Of a DNA stretch of 64,000 nt, positions 10,346-22,063 are shown in pieces; position 1 is the first letter of the stretch; each line of letters opens with the position of its first letter. The notes under the pieces were generated by a model. The model saw only the letters and a program-made list of their open reading frames with translations. It made no database searches and was not told the origin of the DNA. Both the position numbers and the translations under genes were made by a program. This stretch comes from Auriscalpium vulgare (lineage: Eukaryota; Basidiomycota; Agaricomycetes; Russulales; Auriscalpiaceae), in assembly GCA_019915015.1 (NCBI GenBank), contig JAHBBC010000007.1, forward strand, positions 62,001 through 126,000, read 5' to 3'.

Positions 10346-12259
10346 GTGAGGAACCTGACCATTGAGGTCGACGCCAGGTATATCAAAGGCATGCTGGAAA
10401 ATTCTGACCTCGAGCCATCGGCCAGTATGAACAGGTGGATTATAGGCATCCTGATGGTCCATTTTGAGTTAGTGCACGTGCCGGGACTCTTCCACGGGCC
10501 CGACGGCCTATCCAGGCGGCGCAGGCAACCAGGAGACGCTCCGGAACAGGAAGACAACTTCGAAGACTGGGTTGATGCGGTGTATGGTTTCGCACATATT
10601 GTAAACATGGTAGTCCCGAAGACAGCGCAAGAGAGAGCCTCTCGACGGCAAGCTGGACTGACGTGGCCAGGAAGCATAGCAGACGAACATGGGGCTGGTT
10701 CAAGCCAGGACGCGATACATCGCGAGGAGGCCCGGCGCTCCCACGATGAACCGGCCAACGTCTGGGCAACTACGGTCCAAATGCAACCCGCACCAGCACA
10801 GGACGCGACGTATTGCGATGTTCCCAAATCAGACAAGGCTCATGAAGCTGATAAGCGGCTGGAACTAGTCAGGGACTGGTTAGGGACCCTGGCGCGGCCA
10901 GCGGACTTGACCGACGAACAGTTCGCTCGTTTCGCTAGATACGCGCTCCAGTTCTTCAGGGATGGGGACCGCCTTTTCAAAAGGCACCACCAAGGCAGGC
11001 ACCAACTCGTGTTGGGAGGAGACCGACGTATCGCGGTCCTCAAAGCAGCTCATGACAAGGTCGGACACAAAGGCGTCTACGCGACGCGGATGATGCTGTT
11101 GGAGCGTTTCTGGTGGCCATACATGGACGCAGACGTGGCCTGGTGGGTGAGAACGTGCCATATTTGCGAAACCCGACTAGTTCGCCACAGCCTGATACCG
11201 CCAACGGTGGCAACGCCGGCGAACCTTTTTGCAAAGATGTATGCAGACACCATGCATATGCCAGCAAGCGGCGGATTCAAATACATCGTGCAAGGACGCT
11301 GCTCCGTAACCCACTATCCAGAGTGGAGAATGCTAAGGGCGGAGACGGCGGACGCCATCGCGAAATGGATTTTTGAAGACGTCTTGTGCCGGTGGGGCGC
11401 CCTGCGAGAAGTGGTCACAGACAACGGCGCACCGTTCGTGTCGGCCTTGGAATCCCTGGCGCATAAGTATGGAGTCCGGCACATTCGAATATCGGGATAT
11501 AATTCGCGAGCCAACGGAATAGTCGAGCGGTCTCACTGCGACGTACGTCAAGCGCTGTACAAGGCAGCCGATGGAAATGCTGCAAAATGGTCCTCGGTTG
11601 CGTACTCGGTATTCTGGTCGGACAGGATAACGATCAGGCGGAGGATGGGCTGCTCGCCATACTTCGCGGTAACAGGAACGCAGCCGCTAATCCCGCTGGA
11701 TATCATCGAGGCTTCATACTTGATGCCTCCGCCCGAGTCTCTACTGTCATCCACAGACCTCATAGCGTGCAGGGCAATTGCCCTACAAAAGAGAAAAGCG
11801 CAGTTAAGGACCATCCACGACAAAGTTTTCAAAGCGCGACGTATCGCGGCGGTAAAATTCGAGCGTGACCACGAAGCGACGATTCGCGACTACAATTTCA
11901 AGAGAGGCGACTTGGTCCTCCTACGGTTCACGCGGTACGAGAAGTCATTAGATCGCAAAATGCTTCCGCGCTACGATGGACCGTTCGTGGTAATTGGCCG
12001 ACGGAAAGGGGGACCTTACGTGCTCGTGGACCTTCACGGTGCGCTCTTCGACCGACCGCTCGCGGAGTTTCGCGTTCTGCCTTACTTCGCGCGAACGAAC
12101 ATTGCGCTGCCAGAGTTGCCGGAATTTCTGGACGTCCCGCAGTCAAGGGTGGACGAGCTCCTTCATGGAGATAGGCAGGATCACGACGCCATTCATGAAG
12201 AGGAAGCAGATGACCCCACCCTGGAAGACAATGACAAGGACAACGAGATCACCGTCTAA
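10346..12259 (+). CDS. gypsy pol, RNase H C-terminus plus integrase
   Basis: 637 residues, open to a TAA. It begins within RNase H, before an HVPGLFHGPDGLSRRR end typical of fungal gypsy elements. Integrase follows: an HHCC zinc domain (HDKVGHKG to CHICETR, about 11050-11172), then a catalytic core with Asp in YADTMHM, Asp in VTDNGAPF and Glu in GIVERSH, the last two 35 residues apart. A GPF/Y-like module (GPFVVIGRRKGGPYVL) and an acidic tail close the protein. No chromodomain is seen. The first Met at 10346 is only an ORF boundary; in an active copy this would be part of a larger polyprotein. Confidence 0.85.
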   Translation: MRNLTIEVDARYIKGMLENSDLEPSASMNRWIIGILMVHFELVHVPGLFHGPDGLSRRRRQPGDAPEQEDNFEDWVDAVYGFAHIVNMVVPKTAQERASRRQAGLTWPGSIADEHGAGSSQDAIHREEARRSHDEPANVWATTVQMQPAPAQDATYCDVPKSDKAHEADKRLELVRDWLGTLARPADLTDEQFARFARYALQFFRDGDRLFKRHHQGRHQLVLGGDRRIAVLKAAHDKVGHKGVYATRMMLLERFWWPYMDADVAWWVRTCHICETRLVRHSLIPPTVATPANLFAKMYADTMHMPASGGFKYIVQGRCSVTHYPEWRMLRAETADAIAKWIFEDVLCRWGALREVVTDNGAPFVSALESLAHKYGVRHIRISGYNSRANGIVERSHCDVRQALYKAADGNAAKWSSVAYSVFWSDRITIRRRMGCSPYFAVTGTQPLIPLDIIEASYLMPPPESLLSSTDLIACRAIALQKRKAQLRTIHDKVFKARRIAAVKFERDHEATIRDYNFKRGDLVLLRFTRYEKSLDRKMLPRYDGPFVVIGRRKGGPYVLVDLHGALFDRPLAEFRVLPYFARTNIALPELPEFLDVPQSRVDELLHGDRQDHDAIHEEEADDPTLEDNDKDNEITV

Positions 12260-12300
12260 GAGGTACCGCCCAGCACTACGGCGACTGAGGACAGTCGATA

Positions 12301-12318
12301 TTTCAGTTGGGGGGAGGA
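12301..12318 (+). repeat. internal copy of the polypurine-tract motif
   Basis: TTTCAGTTGGGGGGAG at 12301-12316 is repeated exactly at 14110-14125, where it forms the real polypurine tract. The two copies bracket the antisense gene, suggesting the ancestral element ended here and that the stretch between them was acquired later. Confidence 0.55.
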
Positions 12319-12649
12319 TTAGACGGAGTTTCGCGTGAAGGGAAGTACGAACGGGGGACAAGACGACGTGGTAAACCGAGTTCGCGAACCCTAGCGAAGC
12401 TCAAAGCGGACGGACGCCGACAGACGCAATAAGTTTAGGACAAGGCGGGTCTTGGGTCAAATCGGAGGGAGCGCGCGCAAGTGTGAATCAAGCAAGCGAC
12501 TTTGTTTGGGAGATAGCAGGACAGCAAGACGCGGGAACACCCGACCAGGATGCGGCGCACGTCCCTACCTCGAGGCACTAAGACCCGCTGCTGTTGAAGC
12601 AGTGGGCGCCTCCTTTTGAAGAAACCTTGCGATCGGCTAAGCGACGGGC

Positions 12650-14000
12650 TCAGGGGCAGCGGGACCAGCCGCCGCAGTGGCCGGAGGCGTGCCGACATCC
12701 TGGAAGGAGGGGGCGGCGACGGTGGGCGAGGCAGAGCCAGGGGCATGGTCCGGCGCGGGGGGCGCAACAGCGGCGAGTGACGCGAAGGGAGCGGCAGGAG
12801 CAACCAGAGGTACCGGGGAAGGGAGGAGAGAAGAAGGGCTGGCGAGGGGTGCGACGTTGGCGCCAGGCAGCGGAAGGGAGGCGGCGATGATGACGGACGG
12901 GGACGGCGCGAGGAGGGGACGTGAGCCTGGCCTGTCTGGCGCGGGAGAAGCGAGGCGTGGAGCGGGAGGAGGAGATGTGCGAGAGGCGCGCAGAACTGAT
13001 CCGCTCGATGGCGCGAATCGAGGCCACGCTGATATCCTGGACCAGGAAGTCTGCGGGCTGGAGGTTGGCGAGGAGGCGGGATCCTAATCCCCATGCGTCC
13101 AGCATCCCGCCCATACAGGTTGCCATTGCGGCCCAGCGCATGTCGAGGCGATCCAACACCAGTGGCCAGTCCGCCCAAATATCGCGAAACGTGTCGAAGG
13201 CCTCAGAAATGGTGGTAAAGTCCCGTAACATATCCACCGAGTCCTCTGCGAGGCCTCCCAACAGGTAGCACACCACGCCCGTGGTGAGGCGGCCCGCGTA
13301 GGCACAAGAGGGGGGGGAGCTGGAGGCACCACGGACGTGGTAGGCCAGGGCGCGGCACACGGTGTCTTTGCAGGTAATAACAAACATCCCATGGACGGCC
13401 CGGGCGTCGAAATCACGTAGGAGCCAACTCTGCATGCCCTGAGGACGCAGGGTGGGGAAGGCGCCATGCAACTCCGTGATTTCATGGAGGTAGGATTCGA
13501 CAGAACCGTCCCCGAAGTAGTACACGGTCCAGAGCCCAGCCTCCACGATGGTGATCAAGACGTGGAGTTCCGCAGCATCGGTAGCGTCGGCGGGGAAAGG
13601 GGAGAACATCTGGGACCACCGCGGGCTGGCGCGCGCTGAGTCGGGGAGGGTACGCATGGGGGTGCCCTCGAAGCGCTGGGCAAGAGGGGCGGACGCTGGA
13701 ACGAGCTTCACCATGAACTCGAGGATCGGCGAGGTGAAGTGGAAGGCAAGATCGCGCAGGCTGCGGGACACGCGGATTGAAGAAAGGGTCTGGAATTGAG
13801 TTCATCATCAGTCAAGCCGGGAAAAGACGCGGTCGGGGACCAGCACGCACCACAAGCTGGTTGACTTTGTCGGCCCACTCTAGACGTAGCGTAACCTCCC
13901 GTTCGGCATCCCCAAGGTCAAAACCAGCGAAGGGGGCCTGCGTCAACAGGCTGAGGAGGTCAAGGTTGTCAGCGGTGGCAGAAGCGGCGGGGAGGGACAT
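12650..14000 (-). CDS. antisense gene carried by the gypsy element, unknown function
   Basis: Two exons on the minus strand join in phase: 14000-13851 (50 codons from an ATG) and 13789-12650, with a 61-base GT-AG intron. The product is about 429 residues. The first 290 or so look like an ordered protein, with segments such as WADKVNQLV, LAFHFTSPILEFMVKL, GLWTVYYFGDG and RLDMRWAAMATCMGGMLDAW. The rest is Ser/Pro/Arg-rich and may include an unspliced tail. No signal peptide, membrane span or known fold is evident. It lies between pol and the 3' LTR and is read from near the 3' LTR outward. Fungal gypsy elements do not usually carry a spliced antisense gene here. An env-like role is unlikely given the absence of membrane features. 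Confidence 0.6.
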
Positions 14001-14117
14001 CGCGGGACAGAAATCAGCAAAGGGATGCTACAAGCGATGTTATCGCGAAAGGTTGCGAGCCCTTATATGCCGTTTCCGCGCGGTTCCTGGCAACTGGGGA
14101 CAGTTGCAGTTTCAGTT

Positions 14118-14128
14118 GGGGGGAGAAA
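14118..14128 (+). promoter_or_regulatory. polypurine tract
   Basis: GGGGGGAGAAA sits directly against the 3' LTR at 14129, the expected plus-strand priming site for reverse transcription. Confidence 0.85.
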
Positions 14129-14924
14129 TGATAGGTTCAGGCCGCGGGCAAGCGTGTAGCGAGACGTCGCGAGACGGGGAAGCAGCATGCGAGGCGCAGG
14201 GTCGCGGGAGCGTGGGTGATGGGAACGTGGTCCGGCGACCCAGGAGCAACCGGGACTGGCGACGGAACGGATCACCGGAACGGGCTAGATCGGGAGGGCT
14301 TAGCGACATAGGTAGCGACACTACTTAAGGAGCTGCGCGAGACGTAGCAACGGAATCAACTTGTGGGCGGCGTCAGCCACCCACACCCTTTACCTCACAG
14401 AAACTGTAGCCTGAGGCGCTACCAGCATCAGGAAGATAGGAGCCCCACCGAGAGGGTACAGGAAGGACGGCAGACAGGAGGAAGGGTCACGACGACCCAC
14501 GGCGGCAGCTTCGCAAACGATCGCGAAGCTCTAGGAGGCTAATGCAACGACGTGCATTCTAGGCAGACTTAGGAAGGCAGGACCCCACCAATGTGGGAAC
14601 AGGTAGGCAGGCGGACAGGCAAGAGGGGGCGCGACGGCCCATAGGCGGACGCTTCGCACACGGGTGCGAAGCACTCGGAGGCGGATCCCGTAGAGGGCAT
14701 CCCCAGGCAGGTGAGTGTTTAGTTTGGTGTTTAGGCGGTAGGAGGTGGCCCCGCACGACCGCGGGAGGGCGCGAAGCGCGACAGCGACACGAACACCTTC
14801 CCACTCTGCAAGTCTAGTCACCCGGTCTGGATCGCGACGCATAGGAGGCAGTGTTGGTGGTTGTTGTCCTGTGAGGCACTCGCCGCACGCCCCGCTAGGG
14901 TCTGTCCCGGGTGATAGCGTATCA
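14129..14924 (+). repeat. gypsy 3' LTR
   Basis: 796 bases, the same as 2584-3379 in length and in every segment compared. It is followed by CCGG, the target duplication shared with 2580-2583. Confidence 0.95.
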
Positions 14925-17900
14925 CCGGTTGCGGCGCTTCGTGATTGTGATGCCGGCACTCGAGAATGCGCGCTCACTGGACACCGACGATGCCATGATG
15001 GCAAGATAATCACGCGCCAGTGATGCCCACGTAGGGTAGCGATGTGCATTTATCTGCAGGTGTATTCAAAGACAAGCATGGTGAATAAGTGGAAGGAACA
15101 CGCACGCCCCACCACTCGACAACGGACATGTCATCGGCAATATCATCCTCTGTTTCCATGTATTTCTTCCACTCACGTTCCCAGGCTGACGTGTGACTTT
15201 GTTCTGCAGCGGGTTGGCCCGGTCCTGGGGATGATCGAGATGATGATGCAGCCGGTGTATCGTCATCGGATTCACCAGCATACAGGCGCCGGATTTTCTT
15301 GCTACGTCGTCCACTGGCATCTCGAGGTGGGGGGGCAGCATCTCCAAACAGAGACACAAAGCGTTCCCTGAACTAGAAGTATCGTCAGCGCAGTGTTTCA
15401 AGGATATATGAGCTCCTTACCAGTGTCTTCACGAGATCTACAACATCATTACATAGCTGCATGGACCAATTCCTTCTGAAATATTGCATCTTCTCAGAGG
15501 GATCAAGAACTTTCGGGCTGAAGTTAGCTCGGCGACAAAAGTGCGAAAGCGCAAAAGGAAATTACACACTCATAGCCATGATGTATGCATCAGAGTCCTC
15601 CGTAAGCTCGTAGTACTCTTGTATAGTGCTTGTCGCCGCAGCAAGGGCAGGGTGGAAATGAGCGTATTTCTCGTCCTCGATCCTCTTGGTCCATGCGCGA
15701 TGAAGGCTCTCGAGGGCAGGGATGGCCAATCCCAGGGTTGGATACTTGTCTGAGGAGAACTCTTGTTGTGCGTTATCCGCCCACTGCACGGTGCATGAAA
15801 TAAACGACGAGAAGCATCTTCAGTCTGGGGCACTGAGTCCGAGGGAAGCAGACACGCACCGACAAGAGAGATATGAAGAGGCGTACTCGCTCCCATTCTG
15901 CCTCGTTTATCCGTAGCTGCTCTAGCTTTGCCTTTCGATCGGCGTTCTTCTCGTCCCAGACAAGCTCGCGGACGAATACATCGACGATCTGGAACGTGCA
16001 AGGTGCACATAAGGTCAAATGAGATGCGCACCAAAGTCGACAAGACATGATAAAATACCTTTCGAAGGCCATGAGCACGCACGAGCATCACATATGTTGA
16101 GGACCATCGGACGGGCATGTCGAGGAGAAGTCCGAGTGCCGCCGCTCTCGATGTTGCATCGGTACTCGTCTGTATCCGGAGGAAAATCTCTTTGCGTTTG
16201 CTTGAGGAGCGCTCCTAACAATCGCCGTGAACATTAGGCATATTTTCGTCATGCGGCAGTATTGCTTGCCTTGACAACGATGGCCCGGATCAATCCTACC
16301 TCATCGCGGTCTCCAGCCTCTGGTATATGTGCGTCAGGTTCTTGAGGGTTGTAATGCTTTGCTTTGCTCTGTATCTTGAGAAGTGCCTGTGTTGCTAGAT
16401 TTATGACATGTGCCAGGCATCTGAGAATGCGAAGACATGTGGTGAGATGAGTGAATAGATGTGAAAGAAGGTTTGCGCGCCTTATGCGCTGTTTTCGGGC
16501 ATCATATGAACGCCCTGTTGCAGCAACGACCTGTTGCGCAAACTCGTCCATCATTGTCCCGTTGTTACTTGCGTTGTCGCACGTTACCCAGCCGATCTGA
16601 AGAGAGCCAAGCCGATGATAGAATGAGAGGAGATGAGACATTAGATGGGATGAATTGGACCAGACTGGTGAGTACATACTTTGTGAACGATGCCGATGCG
16701 AGAGACCACCTTGAACAGTGCTTGCCCAAGCCGCACGCCTGTGTGAGCACCATTCAAACGCGTGAAGCCTATCAGAGCTGATCTCAGCTCCCATTTGCCT
16801 CCAGACTCCTCAATCCAGTGGGCTGTGACCGCGAAGTATGCGTCAACGTTACTGGCTTGCCACCCATCACAAGTCAGGGAGACACGGCCTTTCACGGCGT
16901 CGCTCTGTAGGCCAGCATGATAGGGTCAGCGCAAGTCGGAGAAATGCTATGGAAACATACGTTCAGGCGTTTCTTCAACGAACGCAGGTGGCTGCGAAAC
17001 ATGTCAACGACCTCCTTCCGGGTTGCCTTGAGACTTAGTATGTTAACGCCATGCTTAGCCTGTGACGCAACTTCAATCATCTTCTTGTACTTTGGGTGCT
17101 GGAATGCTGACAACGGCTATCGATAGGATCAGAATACGCTCCGAGTCGACAGATGCTCATCACATCGAAAACACACCTGGTCAGTTGCGATCAACCACTC
17201 AACAGCCGCGCGCTTGAATTCTTCATGCGTGTAGGGTTCCGGACGCTCTACGTGAATTGCGTGCTCATCCAGGGAGCTCTGCGCAGTCTTTGATGGCTCC
17301 GCAGCTTCTTTGCGACGCCTGTCCGTGTCCTCGGGGAGCATCGAGAGGAAGCCGTTTGCCTTTGCCCAAGCGCGGTATGCGGGCTGGATTTTGAGGGAAA
17401 TTGTAAGCTCTAGATTTCCGGCATTGTGGAGTTATCATGCTTACCTTGTGGTCGCTTTGCATGTGGCGCCGAGAGGTAGACAAGTCGATCACGAATTCGA
17501 TCTTTGTCTTCCGCTGTGTCCTTTGAATCATGAATAGTCAAGACCCTGCCGCACGCTGTTTGTGTATGAAGGTGCTTACTTGCATATCACGCAGTCGTGG
17601 ACCCGCCTCTCGCGACCCTTCGGATCGGTGCGTGTGTGCACATTATTGAAGAAATGCTTGACATCTGCACTTGGTCCTAGCTTTGACTTCTCGTCGTCGG
17701 ACTCTTTTGACAGGTCGATGTCGATGTGAGAGAGGTCCTTCAACAGGCCGTCAACGCCCACGGCATCTGCGTCTGGCAGCGTGCTTCCCTCAGGAGTGCT
17801 TGCAGCTTCGGCTGCCTTCTTGCGGGTATTCCGGGGCTTTGTCGAAGCTGCCAGGCCCATTGTCAATAGAAGATAAGTTCGAGAGTGTGTCTTTACGCAC

Positions 17901-18207
17901 CTTTCGCTGACTTCAAGACAGCCTTAGTCGCGGTGCGGCGCTGTTTTCTATTTGGAGTCTTCTCGGTGCTCAAGTCGACGTCATTGTCTGTGAAGTCGTC
18001 ATCTGATGGCAGACGACTTTGAGGAGGACTGGTGCCCGTGGCGGCATCGTCGTCATCGTCGGGGACCTCTTCGACCGGCGTTGGTGACTTCCGTTTGCGG
18101 CCGGCGAAGATGTTCGAGGAGTTGTAATCATTCTCAGAATGCTCGAGAACTTTTGCAGTCGGGCGGAAGTGCCGCTTTGCTCTGTCGGCTGTGGACTCAG
18201 AAGACAT
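14925..18207 (-). pseudogene. hAT transposase, main body, interrupted by the gypsy element
   Basis: Transcription starts from an ATG at 18207 and the gene is split into roughly ten exons. Exon 1 is acidic/Ser-rich. A BED-like zinc finger follows (CVICK near 17580, HMQSDHK near 17455). The DDE/RNase H-like core shows CDGWQASNVDAYFAVTAHW (about 16870), CDNASNN (about 16580), RCLAHVINLATQALL (about 16420) and a PVRWSSTYVML segment (about 16110). The C-terminal dimerisation domain contains SSVSSERAFSSAGITITKRR (about 14990-14930). The frame is cut at 14925 by the gypsy LTR; its end is at 2583-2367. Before that insertion the gene looks capable of coding for an active transposase. It would act in the nucleus on the TAGTG ends. 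Confidence 0.88.
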
Positions 18208-18354
18208 GACTGCCCGGATGATAGAGTCGGATAGATCCAACAACGAGGGTGAAAATTGCTTGATTGGTGCGTGGATCCACGCATGACATTCTGTTTATGG
18301 ATCTAACTATACAGTTCCTCTCAACTCAGCCATCCCGCAACTCCGACTCTCCGC

Positions 18355-18508
18355 TTTGCAAGCCCGGGCTTTGTGGGCCGGCTTGGGCTTGCCTGAGAGC
18401 AAGCCCAAGCCCAAGCCCCGGGCTTGCTAGGTTACGGGCTCGGGTTGGGCTGGGCTAAGGTGGGCCGGGCGCGGGCGGGCTTGGGCTTAGGGGCCCGGCC
18501 TGGCAAGT
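18355..18508. repeat. subterminal GGGCT-rich repeats, right hAT end
   Basis: The same GGGCT/AGCCC units as near the left terminus lie between the transposase start (18207) and the right TIR. Units occur in both orientations here. Confidence 0.7.
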
Positions 18509-18513
18509 CACTA

Positions 18514-18521
18514 CTTCGACC
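18514..18521. repeat. hAT target-site duplication, right copy
   Basis: CTTCGACC is identical to 1920-1927 and immediately follows the right end of the hAT element. Confidence 0.92.
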
Positions 18522-18767
18522 CTGCGGGGATCGAGCACGAGAACCCGGAGCTGCTCGCGCCATCCTCGCGCCGCCGCTCTTCCGGCAGCAACTCGGTGTA
18601 GTCGACGCCAACGCTGTCGAGCAGCAAAGAGTAGGACGGCCCCACGCCGAACTTGAGGGGACAGCTGCACTACTGGACCGCCCAGATATGCAGATCTGTC
18701 TCAGCGACTCGAACAGGAGAGCCAGGCAGCTAAAGCCTTGGAGAAGGAGAAGAAGAACAACACGTAG
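18522..18767 (+). pseudogene. 3' half of the host gene split by the hAT element, frame-shifted
   Basis: Continues the gene of 1172-1927: after the duplicated target, the frame reads PAGIEHENPELL. A one-base slip near 18560 leads to LAPPLFRQQLGVVDANAVEQ and LLDRPDMQICLSD. A second slip near 18735 leads to a Lys/Glu-rich end and TAG at 18765-18767. Two frame slips after the insertion and none needed before it fit relaxed selection once the gene was split. The protein family is not recognised. Confidence 0.55.
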
Positions 18768-18784
18768 GCTCACCGGCTGCGGGA

Positions 18785-19560
18785 GAATGGTACGCTGTCT
18801 GCCTACAATGCCTGACTTTCGACTTATCGAACGACTTAGCGATCGGGCGGGCTGTGGGCGCGGGACGCAGACGCAGGGCAGGTGAGTGGGATGGCTCCAT
18901 ATGCGCCCATCTGGCGTGGTATGCAGATTGCGGCGGATGCGGGGCAGGTGGCTGGGAATGGCGCAGATGGCTCTGTATGCGCCCATATGGCATGGTATGC
19001 AAAATTCGGACGGTATTGGAATGGCATCTGGAGGCATATGTATTCATAAGGAGTCAGAAATCGGCATAATGGTGCATATTATCGCATGACAACGAAGCAG
19101 AAAATGGCAGATTCTGTCATACAAAAGTCCAGATTTTGTGCCTTTATCTGACCTGGTCTGACGGCCCCACACGTGCAGAAATCGGCATACTGGGGCATAT
19201 GGGGCCAGACCGGTTTCTCACTGGGCTTTAATACCGGTCCACATCCTGAGCTGTCTTCTTCAAAGTTCCGCATGCAGCATTGATGCAGCACGTCTCGCGG
19301 TCAAGGCGTGGTGTTGTGCGTTCCTCCCAGATATGAAGTATGTGATCACGTCGAAGAGGCGCTGGTCGCTGGTGTCTCTCCTTCTGACCCGAGATGATTG
19401 AGGGCTATGCCAGTGGCAACGCATGTCCGATGACTTCCGACCCAGTGTTCAAGCTTCGAGCCGGCGTGCGATCAAGCATCTTCCAAGTCGGATCAGTCAC
19501 AATTGTCCGGTCCTTGTATTGAGGCAGCTGCATGATCACTGATATTGCTTGTAACTTACA
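18785..19560. repeat. gene-free stretch with degenerate direct repeats
   Basis: A 35-base unit beginning ATGGCTC at 18891-18925 recurs at 18967-19001 (offset 76). A 25-base unit beginning CAGAAATCGGCATA recurs at 19055-19079 and 19176-19200. These are old tandem or dispersed copies. No coding sequence is supported. Confidence 0.5.
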
Positions 19561-19593
19561 ATGTACGGTACGAGTCCACTAGCCGGTAATGAT

Positions 19594-20484
19594 CTACCAC
19601 ATCTCGGGGTGCGTACTGGGAACAGAAAATACGAGATCCTCGACGTCTATCTCATCCTCATACTCGGGAAGAGCTCGAAAAACATGACGTCCACCAAGGT
19701 GGAGTGCAGAACGTCGCTGTGGCGTGTTCCCAGTATTCCGGAAACCACCCAGCGCTACCGAAGTCGACTAATCCCGACAAACGACCGTTGTGATAGAGAA
19801 CGTTCCAAGGCGAAGATCGCCATGAGTAAAGCACAGCCTGTGGGTTTTGCTGTACGATAGAAGGCGAGCGACATCCAGGACTTCGTCCCGGTGCGGACCC
19901 CAGACGTGAGAGAGGATGTATTCATGGACATCAGACACGCTGGGGAAAGGACCGATAGGTCTGGATGCGATTCGATGCTGCATGCTACTTCCCCCGAGGC
20001 AGTCAGATACCTTGCCGTGCGGAGGCACGGGTAGACGGCGAAGCTGTGCAAGCCAGTGACGGAGATCACCCTTGACACCCTCCCTAGAGCTCTGATCCAT
20101 CTGGGACATAACAACACCAGAGCATGGAACTCCGGGAAGGCGGGTCATCAAGACAAACAGCTCGTCGTCGTTCTCGATGATATCAAGGACACGAGGGACG
20201 GGTATGTCGGTGTTCTCCGCGACGAGAACCATGGCAATGATCTCGCTTTTGGTGACGCCTCTGGACTTGCAGTATAGATTGAATGGAAGACGGTGCGCAG
20301 TGGGACGGGCGTCCTGGGGTTGGCGCGGATAAAGTTTGTCGCCCATCAAGCGGAGAATGTTGTATGCGAACATCCTGCAAGGTGATGGAAGAAGTCTCCA
20401 CATCCGCATGAGGATTGAACCAGATTTAAGACGAAGTGGTTGCCAGTTGAGCTGACTCTCCGCGCTGGAGATACTGTGTTGCAT
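19594..20484 (-). pseudogene. aminoglycoside-phosphotransferase-like (APH/choline-kinase fold) gene with a frameshift
   Basis: A continuous frame from ATG 20484 encodes an N-lobe-like region, a segment VPVPRVLDIIENDDELFVLM..LPG typical of fungal APH-domain proteins, and the catalytic loop FTHGDLRLG (about 19835-19810). Immediately after HGDLRLG the frame slips by one base. In the next frame the expected continuation appears: NV-L-Y-H-N-G-R-L-S-G-L-V-D-F-G-S-A-G-W, then PEYWE. A further slip gives the C-terminal EYEDEIDVEDLVF...PEMW and a TAG at 19596-19594. The first slip destroys the Brenner-type loop to DFG/DWE link, so the copy is inactive unless the sequence is wrong. Members of this broad family phosphorylate small molecules, but the substrate cannot be told. 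Confidence 0.75.
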
Positions 20485-20531
20485 GAATGGACCTTGTCAG
20501 CGCATTAGAGCCATTTGCATGAGAGACGGCA

Positions 20532-20787
20532 TCACCCTAGCCGGCCTATGGCACCTGGTTGCATCGTAGAGTGAGGAGTGTGCAGAGCACCCGAGTGCCG
20601 AAGCGCGATTTTGTCGCGCAGCTCCTGCAGCTTTAGTTTGGTGAAGTCTTGGTGCATGCTGTGGAAGTATGTGAGCTCGGAAAGTCGACCACAAGAGCGA
20701 GACTTACAAGGCCATGTGGCCCATGTCGAAGCCAACGATAGACGGCGTACTGGAGCCAGTGGATGGCGTTGAAGGTGGCGCAGACAT
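20532..20787 (-). CDS. small unrecognised gene, divergent from DPM1
   Basis: Two exons join in phase: 20787-20708 and 20658-20532 (49-base GT-AG intron). They encode about 68 residues: a Ser/Thr/Pro-rich start, FDMGHMAF, then a charged helix (MHQDFTKLKLQELRDKIALR) and a TGA. It could be a short gene or the N-terminal remnant of a longer one. It is head-to-head with DPM1, only 161 bases apart start to start. An in-frame non-ATG extension upstream exists, so the start is uncertain. Confidence 0.35.
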
Positions 20788-20828
20788 CGAGTGCGGAGGA
20801 GAGAACGCGGTGTGATGTGACCGCGTGA

Positions 20829-22063
<1,235 letters not shown>

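Larger units (their letters stand above)
2584..14924 (+). mobile_element. Ty3/gypsy LTR retrotransposon nested in the hAT transposase gene
   Basis: Two 796-base direct repeats (2584-3379, 14129-14924), each starting TG and ending CA, bound the element, with a 4-base CCGG duplication at 2580-2583 and 14925-14928. Internal order is primer-binding site, gag with a CCHC knuckle, protease, reverse transcriptase, RNase H, integrase: the Ty3/gypsy (Metaviridae-type) order. A polypurine tract precedes the 3' LTR. The integrase C-terminus shows a GPF/Y-like module and no chromodomain. Gag and pol carry frame slips and deletions, so the copy is not autonomous, yet the LTRs look near-identical over the parts I compared, implying a recent insertion or gene conversion. 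A gene of unknown function lies antisense downstream of pol. Confidence 0.95.
1928..18513 (-). mobile_element. hAT-superfamily DNA transposon with nested insertions
   Basis: The element starts TAGTG at 1928 and ends CACTA at 18513, the short inverted ends expected of hAT. It is flanked by a perfect 8-base duplication, CTTCGACC, at 1920-1927 and 18514-18521; 8 bases is the hAT hallmark. Subterminal regions at both ends are rich in GGGCTTGGGC-type repeats. A spliced transposase gene on the minus strand runs from 18207 to 2367. A 12.3 kb gypsy retrotransposon sits inside that gene, so most of the 16.6 kb is passenger. Without the nested element the hAT would be about 4.2 kb, normal for an autonomous fungal hAT. 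Confidence 0.92.

Noticed and set aside
18432..19037. 201-residue minus-strand ORF across the hAT right end
   Set aside because: It crosses the transposon border and the duplicated target site, so it cannot be an ancestral gene.
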